This document shows, piece after piece, positions 7,094 through 12,841 of a stretch of DNA of 17,053 bases. Below the pieces are notes generated by a model. The model searched no databases. It worked only from the letters and a program-made list of their open reading frames with translations, and was not told where the DNA came from. Source of the stretch: JAICLV01 sp036380925 (lineage in GTDB: Bacteria > Actinomycetota > Actinomycetes > Acidothermales > Acidothermaceae); assembly GCA_036380925.1 (NCBI GenBank), contig DASVDW010000121.1, positions 1-17,053 on the forward strand, read 5' to 3'. Within the stretch, counting starts at the first letter, position 1, and each line of letters opens with the position of its first letter. The translations under genes were made by a program, and so were the position numbers.

Positions 7094-7111
7094 GCCGATC
7101 TCGAGATCGGC
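7094..7111. repeat. 18-bp perfect palindrome in the fabG-fabI spacer
   Basis: GCCGATCTCGAGATCGGC is its own reverse complement and lies 9 nt after the fabG stop. It could be an mRNA hairpin that tunes or stabilises the downstream message, or a dyad for a dimeric regulator. No U-tract follows, so it is not an intrinsic terminator. It is flanked by two copies of GACACTGC (7088-7095, overlapping the palindrome by two bases, and 7118-7125). Confidence 0.6.
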
Positions 7112-7138
7112 GATCCCGACACTGCGAATGGGGCACTG

Positions 7139-7906
7139 ATGGGTCTGCTCACCGGCAAGCGGCTGCTGGTAACCGGCGTCCTCACCGACGCGTCGATCGC
7201 GTTCGACGTCGCTCGGCTCGCGCAAGAAGAGGGCGCCCACGTCGTGCTCTCGTCGTTCGGCCGGGCGATGCGGCTCACCGAGCGGATCTCGGGTCGGTTG
7301 CCCAAGCCCGCGCCGGTGATCGAACTCGACGTCACGTCGACCGACGACCTGGCGGCGCTGCCGTCGCGGGTGGGTGAGCACCTCGACCGACTCGACGGAG
7401 TGGTGCACGCGATCGGGTTCGCGCCCGAGGCGGCGCTCGGCGGCAACTTCCTCAACACCGGCTGGGACGACGTCGCCACCGCGCTGCACGTGTCGGCGTA
7501 CTCCCTGAAGGCGCTCACGGTGGCCGCGCTGCCGCTGATGCCGGACGGCGGATCGGTCGTGGGTCTTGACTTCGACTCGTCGGTGGCCTGGCCGCTGTAC
7601 GACTGGATGGGCGTGGCGAAGGCGGCGTTCGAGTCGTGCGCGCGCTACCTGGCTCGGGATCTCGGAAAGCAGAACGTGCGCGTCAACTTGGTGTCGGCGG
7701 GCCCGATCCGCACCATGGCGGCGAAGGGCATCCCCGGTTTTGACTCGCTGGCCTCGGTGTGGGGCCAGCGGTCGCCTCTGGAATGGGACGTCAGCGACGC
7801 GGAGCCGGCCGCCCGCGCGGTGGTCGCGCTGCTGTCCGACTGGTTCCCGAAGACCACCGGCGAGATCGTGCATGTCGACGGTGGCGTGCACGCGATGGGC
7901 GCCTGA
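7139..7906 (+). CDS. fabI: Enoyl-[ACP] reductase, FabI/InhA type (NADH-dependent)
   Basis: 255 residues. It reduces trans-2-enoyl-ACP, the last step of each FAS II elongation cycle. Signs are GKRLLVTGVLTDASIAFDVA (6-25), the FabI/InhA cofactor-binding start; VVHAIGFAPE (88-97); the catalytic Tyr154-x6-Lys161 (YDWMGVAK); NLVSAGPIRTMAAKGIP (183-199); and DGGVHAMGA at the end. Compared with my memory of M. tuberculosis InhA, position Ser94 is Ala91 here, and the substrate-binding loop after AGPIRT is about ten residues shorter, which suggests ordinary C16-C18 rather than very long acyl substrates. The ATG at 7139 overlaps a preceding TGA (TGATG) of a three-codon mini-ORF; only a weak G-rich SD is present. 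It follows fabG by 53 nt. Confidence 0.95.
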   Translation: MGLLTGKRLLVTGVLTDASIAFDVARLAQEEGAHVVLSSFGRAMRLTERISGRLPKPAPVIELDVTSTDDLAALPSRVGEHLDRLDGVVHAIGFAPEAALGGNFLNTGWDDVATALHVSAYSLKALTVAALPLMPDGGSVVGLDFDSSVAWPLYDWMGVAKAAFESCARYLARDLGKQNVRVNLVSAGPIRTMAAKGIPGFDSLASVWGQRSPLEWDVSDAEPAARAVVALLSDWFPKTTGEIVHVDGGVHAMGA

Positions 7907-7912
7907 GGAAAG

Positions 7913-7954
7913 TTCGTGACGCTTGCTGTTGCTGTGCACAGCAACAGTCACGAA
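7913..7954. terminator. Long palindrome between convergent fabI and the 7971-8306 gene (putative bidirectional terminator)
   Basis: A 22-bp perfect palindrome (CTGTTGCTGTG followed by CACAGCAACAG, 7926-7947) is flanked by TTCGTGA (7913-7919) and its complement TCACGAA (7948-7954), with six extra bases (CGCTTG, 7920-7925) on the left only. Together they can fold into an 18-bp stem with one bulge. It starts 6 nt after the fabI stop and ends 16 nt before the end of the opposing gene. There is no U-tract on either side, so this would be an I-shaped, U-less terminator or mRNA 3'-end stabiliser acting for both strands. Confidence 0.65.
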
Positions 7955-7970
7955 TGCCAAGGGCGGCCGG

Positions 7971-8306
7971 TCACGGGACCGGCGCGTCCCGGTTCGCGTC
8001 GGCGATTCGGCGTTCGGCGTCCGAGAGACCGTCGCGGTTCACCGGCGTCACGAGGGTCCAGTGCTCGCCGACCGGGCAGTGCTGGAACCGGACCACGCCG
8101 AGCCGGATCGCCTTGAACGACGCGCCGGGCACCCAGACCGTCGTGAAGAGGTGGCCGGACCGGCACCGGACGACCATCTCGCCGAACTGGCCGATTCGCC
8201 GGCCTATCCGCCGACCTCGTGAGCCACGCCCGAAGGCATACGCGGCGACGGCGACAACGGCGAGCGCGATGGCGACCGCGAGCGCGGCCTCGGACTGCGG
8301 TGACAC
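7971..8306 (-). CDS. Conserved actinobacterial membrane-anchored protein with paired Cys/His motifs
   Basis: 111 residues from GTG at 8306. The frame is open to 8651, but the extension crosses the riboswitch region and is compositionally unlike a protein, so it is rejected. One N-terminal membrane segment (about residues 7-25), then a basic linker (GRGSRGRRIGRRIGQ), then a compact domain VVRCRSGHLFTTVWVPGASF...RFQHCPVGEHWTLVTPV (46-89). The pairs Cys48-x3-His52 and Cys77-x4-His82 look like a small metal-binding knuckle. I recall similar hypothetical proteins in other actinobacteria but no function. The domain would lie on the cytoplasmic side if the basic linker follows the positive-inside rule. 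No SD is present; CACAAT lies exactly 6 nt before the GTG, suggesting a leaderless mRNA. Confidence 0.75.
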   Translation of the reverse strand: MSPQSEAALAVAIALAVVAVAAYAFGRGSRGRRIGRRIGQFGEMVVRCRSGHLFTTVWVPGASFKAIRLGVVRFQHCPVGEHWTLVTPVNRDGLSDAERRIADANRDAPVP

Positions 8307-8312
8307 GGCGCC

Positions 8313-8318
8313 ATTGTG
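8313..8318 (-). promoter_or_regulatory. Candidate -10 (CACAAT) giving a leaderless mRNA for the 7971-8306 gene
   Basis: On the minus strand CACAAT is followed by 6 nt (GGCGCC) and then the GTG start. It matches four of six positions of TATAAT and has the same spacing to the start codon as three better -10 hexamers on the plus strand and one on the minus strand of this window. No -35 is evident. Weak on its own; supported mainly by the repeated spacing. Confidence 0.35.
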
Positions 8319-8457
8319 CGCGTTCGTCCACAAGATCGCCGGGCGATTGGGCCGAACGGGGGAATTGCAGCTAGCGTTTACCCGGTGCCAGGTCAAGGCG
8401 ACGCGCCGACGTGTCGAATCGAACGCATGTCGTGAACGGACGGCACACCGCGCCCTC

Positions 8458-8643
8458 ACGCCGCATCCTGCCGGGGGCACGCGGTCCGCGCTAGTCACAC
8501 AGGCAGGAGCGGGGGACCCGACACCGGGTGCCCAGCACAGCAGATCAAGCACGATGAGCACCCTTGGGGTGAAGCCGCGCGACCCGCGCGGCCGGGCAAC
8601 CCTTCCGCCCGAACCCGACAGCTCACCTCGCCGGCGTTGGAAG
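8458..8643 (+). promoter_or_regulatory. ydaO/yuaA-type c-di-AMP riboswitch upstream of the Rpf-like gene
   Basis: The leader of the Rpf-like gene carries the conserved strings of the ydaO-yuaA aptamer in the right order: AGCGGGGGACCC (8508-8519), CTTGGGGTGAAGC (8563-8575), and GAACCCGACAGCTCACCTCG (8611-8630) followed by CCGGCGTTGGAAGGA. TCCTGCC (8466-8472) pairs with GGCAGGA (8502-8508), and GCCGCGCG pairs with CGCGCGGC (8574-8592) as a variable hairpin. This class binds c-di-AMP and normally switches off downstream genes at high ligand; in actinobacteria it is best known in front of rpf and other cell-wall hydrolase genes. The 3' end runs into the ribosome-binding region, so control could be on translation or through a structure I cannot resolve by eye. 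A possible promoter is TTGGGC (8347) and TAGCGT (8372). Exact ends are approximate. Confidence 0.92.
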
Positions 8644-8649
8644 GACGAC

Positions 8650-9429
8650 ATGGGTTCGCATCGCTACGCAGGCCCGCGCCACGCCAAACCGTCGGGTCCG
8701 CGGCACGCAAAGCCCGCGCCGCCGAGCGCGGCACAGCGGACAATGGCGGCCACCGGCGTCGCGGCCGCGGTCATCGCAGGGGAGACCCTCAGCCTGGCGG
8801 GAGCCGCAGGCGCGGTGACGCCGGACACCTGGGCCCAACTGCGCATGTGCGAGTCGAGCGGGAACTACGCGACCAACACCGGAAACGGCTATTACGGCGC
8901 CTACCAGTTCAACCTCGCCACCTGGCGCGGCCTCGGCTACTCCGGGCTGCCGTCGGACGCCCCGCCGGCCGTCCAGGATCAGGCGGCGCAACAGCTCTAC
9001 GCGCAACGCGGCTGGCAGCCCTGGCCGGCCTGCTCCGCGAAGCTGCAGCTGGTCGACGACCGGCAGGCCTCCCGCGACGCCCCACGCGCGCCGCTCGCGC
9101 CCGTCACCCCGCCGGCCCAGCCCAGTCCCACGTCGGTTCCGGTCGTCGCGGTGTCGGCGCCGGCGCCCGCGCCCGCGCCAAAGCCGGCCGGCGCCGCACC
9201 CGCGTGGAGCGGCCACTACCTGACCGTGCGCGACGTCGGCGCGGTGCGCGCCGACGTGAAGCTCTGGCAGCAGAAGATGAATGCCGCCGGCTACCAACTC
9301 GACGTCGACGGGCGCTACGGGCCGAAGTCAGCCGCGGCCACCACCCGGTTCGAGCTCGACCACCACCTGTCGGTCGAGCGGCCGGGCGTCGTCGGCCCGC
9401 AGGTGTGGGCCGCCCTGTTCGGCGGCTGA
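8650..9429 (+). CDS. Secreted Rpf-like transglycosylase with C-terminal peptidoglycan-binding domain
   Basis: 259 residues from ATG at 8650, with AAGGA 4 nt upstream; an in-frame ATG at 8554 lies inside the riboswitch aptamer and is rejected. Order: a basic N-terminus with a duplicated GPRHAKP (8-14, 16-22), a hydrophobic export segment (about 33-56), the Rpf domain (58-131), a Pro/Ala-rich linker (about 142-186) and a PG_binding_1 domain (about 190-257, VRDVGAVRADVKLWQQKM and DVDGRYGPKSAAATTRF). In the Rpf domain the catalytic Glu68 lies in LRMCESSGNYATNTGNGYYG, and Cys67/Cys128 are placed for the usual disulfide. Such enzymes cleave glycan strands and promote regrowth or spore germination. 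Regulation is predicted by c-di-AMP through the leader. The last 102 bp overlap the opposing serB. Confidence 0.95.
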   Translation: MGSHRYAGPRHAKPSGPRHAKPAPPSAAQRTMAATGVAAAVIAGETLSLAGAAGAVTPDTWAQLRMCESSGNYATNTGNGYYGAYQFNLATWRGLGYSGLPSDAPPAVQDQAAQQLYAQRGWQPWPACSAKLQLVDDRQASRDAPRAPLAPVTPPAQPSPTSVPVVAVSAPAPAPAPKPAGAAPAWSGHYLTVRDVGAVRADVKLWQQKMNAAGYQLDVDGRYGPKSAAATTRFELDHHLSVERPGVVGPQVWAALFGG

Positions 9430-10689
9430 CCGTCCGACGACACCGGCGTCGGGAAGCGGGTCGCCCGCCGCGTCAGCGGCCTCGATCTCGTCTCGGCTGA
9501 TGCCGAGCAGGTACAGCACCGCGTCGAGATAGGGCACGTTCACGGCGGCGTCGGCCGCCTTCCGCACGGCCGGCTTGGCGTTGAACGCCACACCCAGCCC
9601 GGCGCGACCGAGCATGTCCAGGTCGTTCGCGCCGTCGCCGATCGCGATCGTTTGGGCCAGCGGGACGCCAGCGGCGGCGGCGAAACGCTCGAGCGCGGCG
9701 GCTTTGCCCGGCCGATCGACCACCTCGCCGAGCAGCCGACCGGTCAACCGGCCGTCGACGACCTCCAAGGTGTTCGCCGCGGCGAAGTCGAGGCCGAGGT
9801 CGGCGACGAGCGCGTCGGTCACCTGGGTGAAGCCGCCGCTCACGATCGCCACCAGGTAGCCCAGCCGCTTCAGCGTGCGGATCAAGGTGCGCGCACCCGG
9901 CGTCAAGGTCAACGAGTCACGCACCGCCGCCACCGCCGACTCCGGCAGGCCGGCCAGCAACCCGACCCGTTCGCGCAGCGACCGCTCGAAGTCCAGTTCT
10001 CCGCGCATCGCCGCCTCGGTGATGCGGGCCACCTGGGCTCCGCAACCGGCGCGCTCGGCGAGCATCTCGATGACCTCGCCTTGCACCAACGTGGAGTCGA
10101 CGTCCATGACCACCAGCCGCTTGGCCCGGCGATACAGGCCGCTTTGCTGCACGGCGACGTCGACGCCCGCGTCGGCCGCCTCCGCGGTCAGCCGCGCGCG
10201 CAGCAGGTCGGGCGCGGCGCCCGACACCTCCAGCTCGACGCAGGTGACCGGGTAGCGCGCCAACCGCTCGATCCGGTCGATGTTGGCGCCGCAGCCGGCG
10301 AGCGCGCCCGCGACTCGTGCCAGGCCGAACGGCCGCAGCGGATTCCCGAGCACGGTCACCTGCAGGGGGCCGGGCGCCGGCGCGGCGGCGTCGTCGTGGC
10401 CGACGGCGACCTCGAAGTCAAGTCCGAGTTCGCGGGCCATCGTGGCGAGCGCGTCGCGCAACGCCAACTCGTCGGCCGCCTCGGCGGACGCGAGCGCGAC
10501 AACGACGCCGAGTATGAGGCGGCCGCGCAAAACGATTTGCTCGACGTCGAGCACCACGGCGTCGAAGCCGGCGAGTTCGCCGAAGAGCCGCGACGTGACG
10601 CCGGGGCGGTCGCGACCGGTGAGGGTCACCAGCAGGGTTCTCTCGTTGGCGTTCGACACGGTCGGCTCGGCGGTCATAACGCCGGTCAC
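9328..10689 (-). CDS. serB: Phosphoserine phosphatase SerB with two N-terminal ACT domains and extended C-terminus
   Basis: 453 residues. SerB dephosphorylates O-phosphoserine, the last step of serine synthesis. The N-terminal part holds two ACT-like domains (about 17-96, TLLVTLTGRDRPGVTSRLFG; about 108-180, VTVLGNPLRPFGLARVAGAL), the serB2-like layout of actinobacteria. The HAD core follows: motif I DVDSTLVQGE (196-205) with nucleophile Asp196, motif II Ser284 in IVSGGFTQV, Lys329, and motif III GDGANDLDML (351-360). The family usually ends soon after YLLGISRDEIEAAD (about 393-406); here about 45 more residues follow, the last 33 (421-453) antisense to the Rpf-like gene. Start: GTG at 10689, 9 nt after the upstream gene, or ATG at 10677. 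It is likely co-transcribed with the 10699-11571 gene. Confidence 0.95.
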   Translation of the reverse strand: MTGVMTAEPTVSNANERTLLVTLTGRDRPGVTSRLFGELAGFDAVVLDVEQIVLRGRLILGVVVALASAEAADELALRDALATMARELGLDFEVAVGHDDAAAPAPGPLQVTVLGNPLRPFGLARVAGALAGCGANIDRIERLARYPVTCVELEVSGAAPDLLRARLTAEAADAGVDVAVQQSGLYRRAKRLVVMDVDSTLVQGEVIEMLAERAGCGAQVARITEAAMRGELDFERSLRERVGLLAGLPESAVAAVRDSLTLTPGARTLIRTLKRLGYLVAIVSGGFTQVTDALVADLGLDFAAANTLEVVDGRLTGRLLGEVVDRPGKAAALERFAAAAGVPLAQTIAIGDGANDLDMLGRAGLGVAFNAKPAVRKAADAAVNVPYLDAVLYLLGISRDEIEAADAAGDPLPDAGVVGRSAAEQGGPHLRADDARPLDRQVVVELEPGGGRG

Positions 10690-10698
10690 GCTACCGCC

Positions 10699-11571
10699 CT
10701 AGGTCGAGTGGGCCAGCAGCGCGCTGGCCGGGACGTTGAACGCCACCATCGCCGCCTCCCGCACGGCACGCGACAGGTCGCGGACGGCGGACCGCCGCAT
10801 CGCGTCCGCCGACGCCGACGCGGCGCCGTCGTCCGCGCCGACCACGTCGAGGGCGCGCCACAACCCGATCGACCGTTCGGCGAGCGCCCTCGCGGCCAGC
10901 GGCCAGGACGGCGGAAGCGCCCGCAACGTGGTGCGCAGCGCGGCGGCCGCGGCCAACCCGCCGGTGGCCGCCTGCGGGCGCCACCGCGCGAGGTCGACGT
11001 CCTCGAGCGTTTGTGTCGCGTCACGCAACGCGCGCCGCAGCGCCCGGTCGGCTTGCTCGATGATGCGCGACGGCGCGACATCGAGGGTGGGCGACGCCAC
11101 CGCGGACGTCGCCGCGGCGGTCAACCGGAACGCCTGCCAGCGCACGCCGCGATACGACGATCCGCGCGGATCAGGCTCCGGCACCAGACCGACGCCGCCG
11201 ACGACCACCGCCGACCCGGCGAGCACCGCGGACGACGTGAACGGGCCGGCCGCGCCCAGGCCGAGCGGGTCGCCGGGCGCCGGGAAGGCGACCCGCACCA
11301 CGGGCGGCCGGGCGTCCACCAGTTCAGTGAGCGCGGCCGCCAGGGAGAGCTCGGTCGACGCCGCGTCGCAGCGGCCGGCCAGCCCGACGACGACATGCCC
11401 GTCCGCGACCGACTCGAGAGCCGCCGCCGCCTGGTCGATCTTCACCTGCCGCCCGACCGCGGCCGCCGCCCACGCCGCCAACAGACCTGCGACCTGGGGG
11501 TCGACGGACGGGCTCGGCACGTCGTCCAGCCTAAGAGCGCGACCACGGCCGACGGCTCGATAGGTTCTCAT
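10699..11571 (-). CDS. Conserved hypothetical protein upstream of serB
   Basis: 290 residues from ATG at 11571 (N-terminus MRTYRAVGRGRALRLDDVPS). The frame is open to 11892, but that part is antisense to the ABC ATPase gene and is rejected. The protein is Ala-rich and mostly helical in appearance. It has no signal peptide and no membrane segment that I would defend; VLAGSAVVVGGVGLVPEP (about 143-160) is the most hydrophobic stretch and fits a buried strand. No catalytic motif is recognisable. A charged helical segment with IIEQADRALRRALRDATQTLEDVDLARW (about 186-213) precedes another Ala-rich helical half. It ends 9 nt before serB, suggesting co-transcription. In M. tuberculosis, as I remember, an uncharacterised gene (Rv1486c) of similar length and orientation lies between inhA and the NfeD/SPFH pair; homology is only a guess. 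Confidence 0.75.
   Translation of the reverse strand: MRTYRAVGRGRALRLDDVPSPSVDPQVAGLLAAWAAAAVGRQVKIDQAAAALESVADGHVVVGLAGRCDAASTELSLAAALTELVDARPPVVRVAFPAPGDPLGLGAAGPFTSSAVLAGSAVVVGGVGLVPEPDPRGSSYRGVRWQAFRLTAAATSAVASPTLDVAPSRIIEQADRALRRALRDATQTLEDVDLARWRPQAATGGLAAAAALRTTLRALPPSWPLAARALAERSIGLWRALDVVGADDGAASASADAMRRSAVRDLSRAVREAAMVAFNVPASALLAHST
11561..11566 (+). promoter_or_regulatory. -10 element (TAGGTT) giving a leaderless ABC ATPase mRNA
   Basis: TAGGTT fits TANNNT and is followed by 6 nt (CTCATC) and the GTG at 11573, so transcription would start at or next to the start codon. The hexamer lies within codons 2-4 of the divergent gene on the other strand. No clear -35 is visible. Confidence 0.5.
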
Positions 11572-11572
11572 C

Positions 11573-12370
11573 GTGCCCGACACGATTGCCGACGTTCTGG
11601 ACCTTCGCGGCGTGGCCGTCGTCCGCGACGGCGCAACCCTGGTCGACGCGGTCGACTGGCAGGTGGAGCCCGACCAGCGGTGGGTGATTCTCGGGCCGAA
11701 CGGCGCCGGCAAGACCACGTTGCTGCGGGTGGCGTCGACCCGGCTGTTCCCAACCCGTGGCGTCGTCCACGTGCTCGGCGACCGGCTCGGCGCGGTCGAC
11801 GTGTTCGAGCTGCGGCCGCGCATCGGGTTGTCGAGCGTCGCGTTGGGGGAGCGGATCCCGGCGCGTGAGCGGGTGCGCGACGTCGTCCTCACCGCGTCGT
11901 ACGGGATGGTCGGTCGCTGGCGGGAGCGCTACGACGAGAACGACGAAGCGCGGGCGGACGACGTGTTGAAGCAGGTCGGCTGCGACCATCTGCGCGACCG
12001 CACCTACGGGACCTTGTCGGAAGGGGAGCGCAAGCGCGCCCAAATCGCGCGCGCGTTGATGACCGACCCCGAGTTGTTGTTACTCGACGAGCCGGCGGCC
12101 GGCCTCGACCTCGGCGGCCGCGAGGACCTCGTCGGCCGGCTCGCCACGATCGCCGCCGACCCGACCGCGCCGACCACCGTGTTGGTGACGCATCACGTCG
12201 AGGAAATCCCGGTCGGCTTCACCCACGCGTTGTTGTTGCGCGGTGGCCGCGCGGTGGCGCACGGCCCGATCGGACAGGTGCTCACCGAGGAGACGCTGTC
12301 CGCGACGTTCGGTCTGCCGCTCGCCTTGGACCACCGAGACGGCCGGTACAGCGCCCGCGCCCGTCGCTGA
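11573..12370 (+). CDS. ABC transporter ATP-binding protein (ModF/YlmA-like group)
   Basis: 265 residues from GTG at 11573. A single nucleotide-binding domain: Walker A GPNGAGKTT (41-49), signature LSEGERKRAQIARALM (148-163), Walker B LLLLDEP (168-174), D-loop AGLD (176-179) and H-loop His207/208 (VTHHVEEI). Where a Q-loop glutamine is expected the sequence is IGLSSVALGER (84-94), as I recall for the ModF/YlmA-type subgroup, in which the usual Q is replaced by Ser. No permease or binding protein is encoded next to it, and the M. tuberculosis relative I remember, Rv3041c, lies beside serB2, so the serB neighbourhood is partly conserved. Substrate unknown. No SD is present; the mRNA is probably leaderless. 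Its start codon is 1 nt from that of the divergent gene. Confidence 0.93.
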   Translation: MPDTIADVLDLRGVAVVRDGATLVDAVDWQVEPDQRWVILGPNGAGKTTLLRVASTRLFPTRGVVHVLGDRLGAVDVFELRPRIGLSSVALGERIPARERVRDVVLTASYGMVGRWRERYDENDEARADDVLKQVGCDHLRDRTYGTLSEGERKRAQIARALMTDPELLLLDEPAAGLDLGGREDLVGRLATIAADPTAPTTVLVTHHVEEIPVGFTHALLLRGGRAVAHGPIGQVLTEETLSATFGLPLALDHRDGRYSARARR

Positions 12371-12395
12371 TCCGTCGTCGGCCGCGAAACTCGCC

Positions 12396-12401
12396 TATCA
12401 T
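12396..12401 (+). promoter_or_regulatory. -10 element (TATCAT) giving a leaderless NfeD-SPFH mRNA
   Basis: TATCAT matches TATAAT at five of six positions and is followed by 6 nt (CGAGGT) and the ATG at 12408. The GAGG in the gap touches the start codon and cannot serve as an SD. The 37-nt gap after the ABC gene has room for a separate promoter of the membrane pair. Confidence 0.6.
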
Positions 12402-12407
12402 CGAGGT

Positions 12408-12839
12408 ATGTCCGCCTGGGTCGTTTGGGCCATCGTGGCGGCGATCTGTGCGGGGGCAGAAGCGGTCACCCTGACCCTGATTCTCGGTTTCGTCGCTGTC
12501 GCCGCCGTCGCGGCGCTCCTCGTCGCGGTCCTCGGCGGCCCGGTGGCGGTGCAGCTCATCGCGTTCATCGTCGGCTCGGCGGCGTTGGTCGGACTCGCCC
12601 GGCCCATCGCCAAGGCGCACCTGCGCACGCCCGCGCAGTTGCGCAGCGGGGTCGACGCCCTCGTTGGACAGAGCGCGCTGGTGCTTGAGACGGTGAGCGC
12701 GCACGATGGCCGAGTCAAGATCGGCGGCGAGGTCTGGACCGCCAGGGCCTACATCGAGGACCAAGTTCTGCAAGTCGGGGCGTCGGTCGACGTCGTGAAG
12801 ATCCAGGGTGCCACCGCGTTCGTTTACGGATCGGAGTAG
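12408..12839 (+). CDS. NfeD family membrane protein (short NfeD with OB-fold domain)
   Basis: 143 residues from ATG at 12408; the longer open frame from 12243 overlaps the ABC gene and is rejected. Three hydrophobic segments (about 3-21, 22-42, 48-66) include the Glu in CAGAEAVTLTLILGF (14-28), typical of NfeD proteins. They are followed by a soluble beta-rich domain (about 82-141), VDALVGQSALVLETV...GRVKIGGEVWTARA...VGASVDVVKIQGATAFVY, the NfeD C-terminal OB-fold. NfeD proteins work with SPFH-domain partners in membrane microdomains; this is the short form without the ClpP-like protease. The SPFH gene starts 2 nt after the stop, giving the classic NfeD-SPFH operon. Confidence 0.93.
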   Translation: MSAWVVWAIVAAICAGAEAVTLTLILGFVAVAAVAALLVAVLGGPVAVQLIAFIVGSAALVGLARPIAKAHLRTPAQLRSGVDALVGQSALVLETVSAHDGRVKIGGEVWTARAYIEDQVLQVGASVDVVKIQGATAFVYGSE

Positions 12840-12841
12840 TC

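Noticed and set aside
7082..7960. Minus-strand open frame of 292 codons
   Set aside because: Antisense to fabI; His/Arg-rich shadow with no motif.
8554..8649. In-frame upstream ATG extension of the Rpf-like protein
   Set aside because: The start lies inside conserved riboswitch sequence and has no SD; the ATG at 8650 has AAGGA and the usual basic N-terminus.
9652..11868. Very long plus-strand open frame (738 codons)
   Set aside because: Lies antisense to serB and the 10699-11571 gene; the translation is Arg/Gly-rich without any domain, a normal shadow in GC-rich DNA.
11572..11892. N-terminal extension of the protein upstream of serB
   Set aside because: Antisense to Walker-A-containing ABC coding sequence; composition differs from the rest of the protein.
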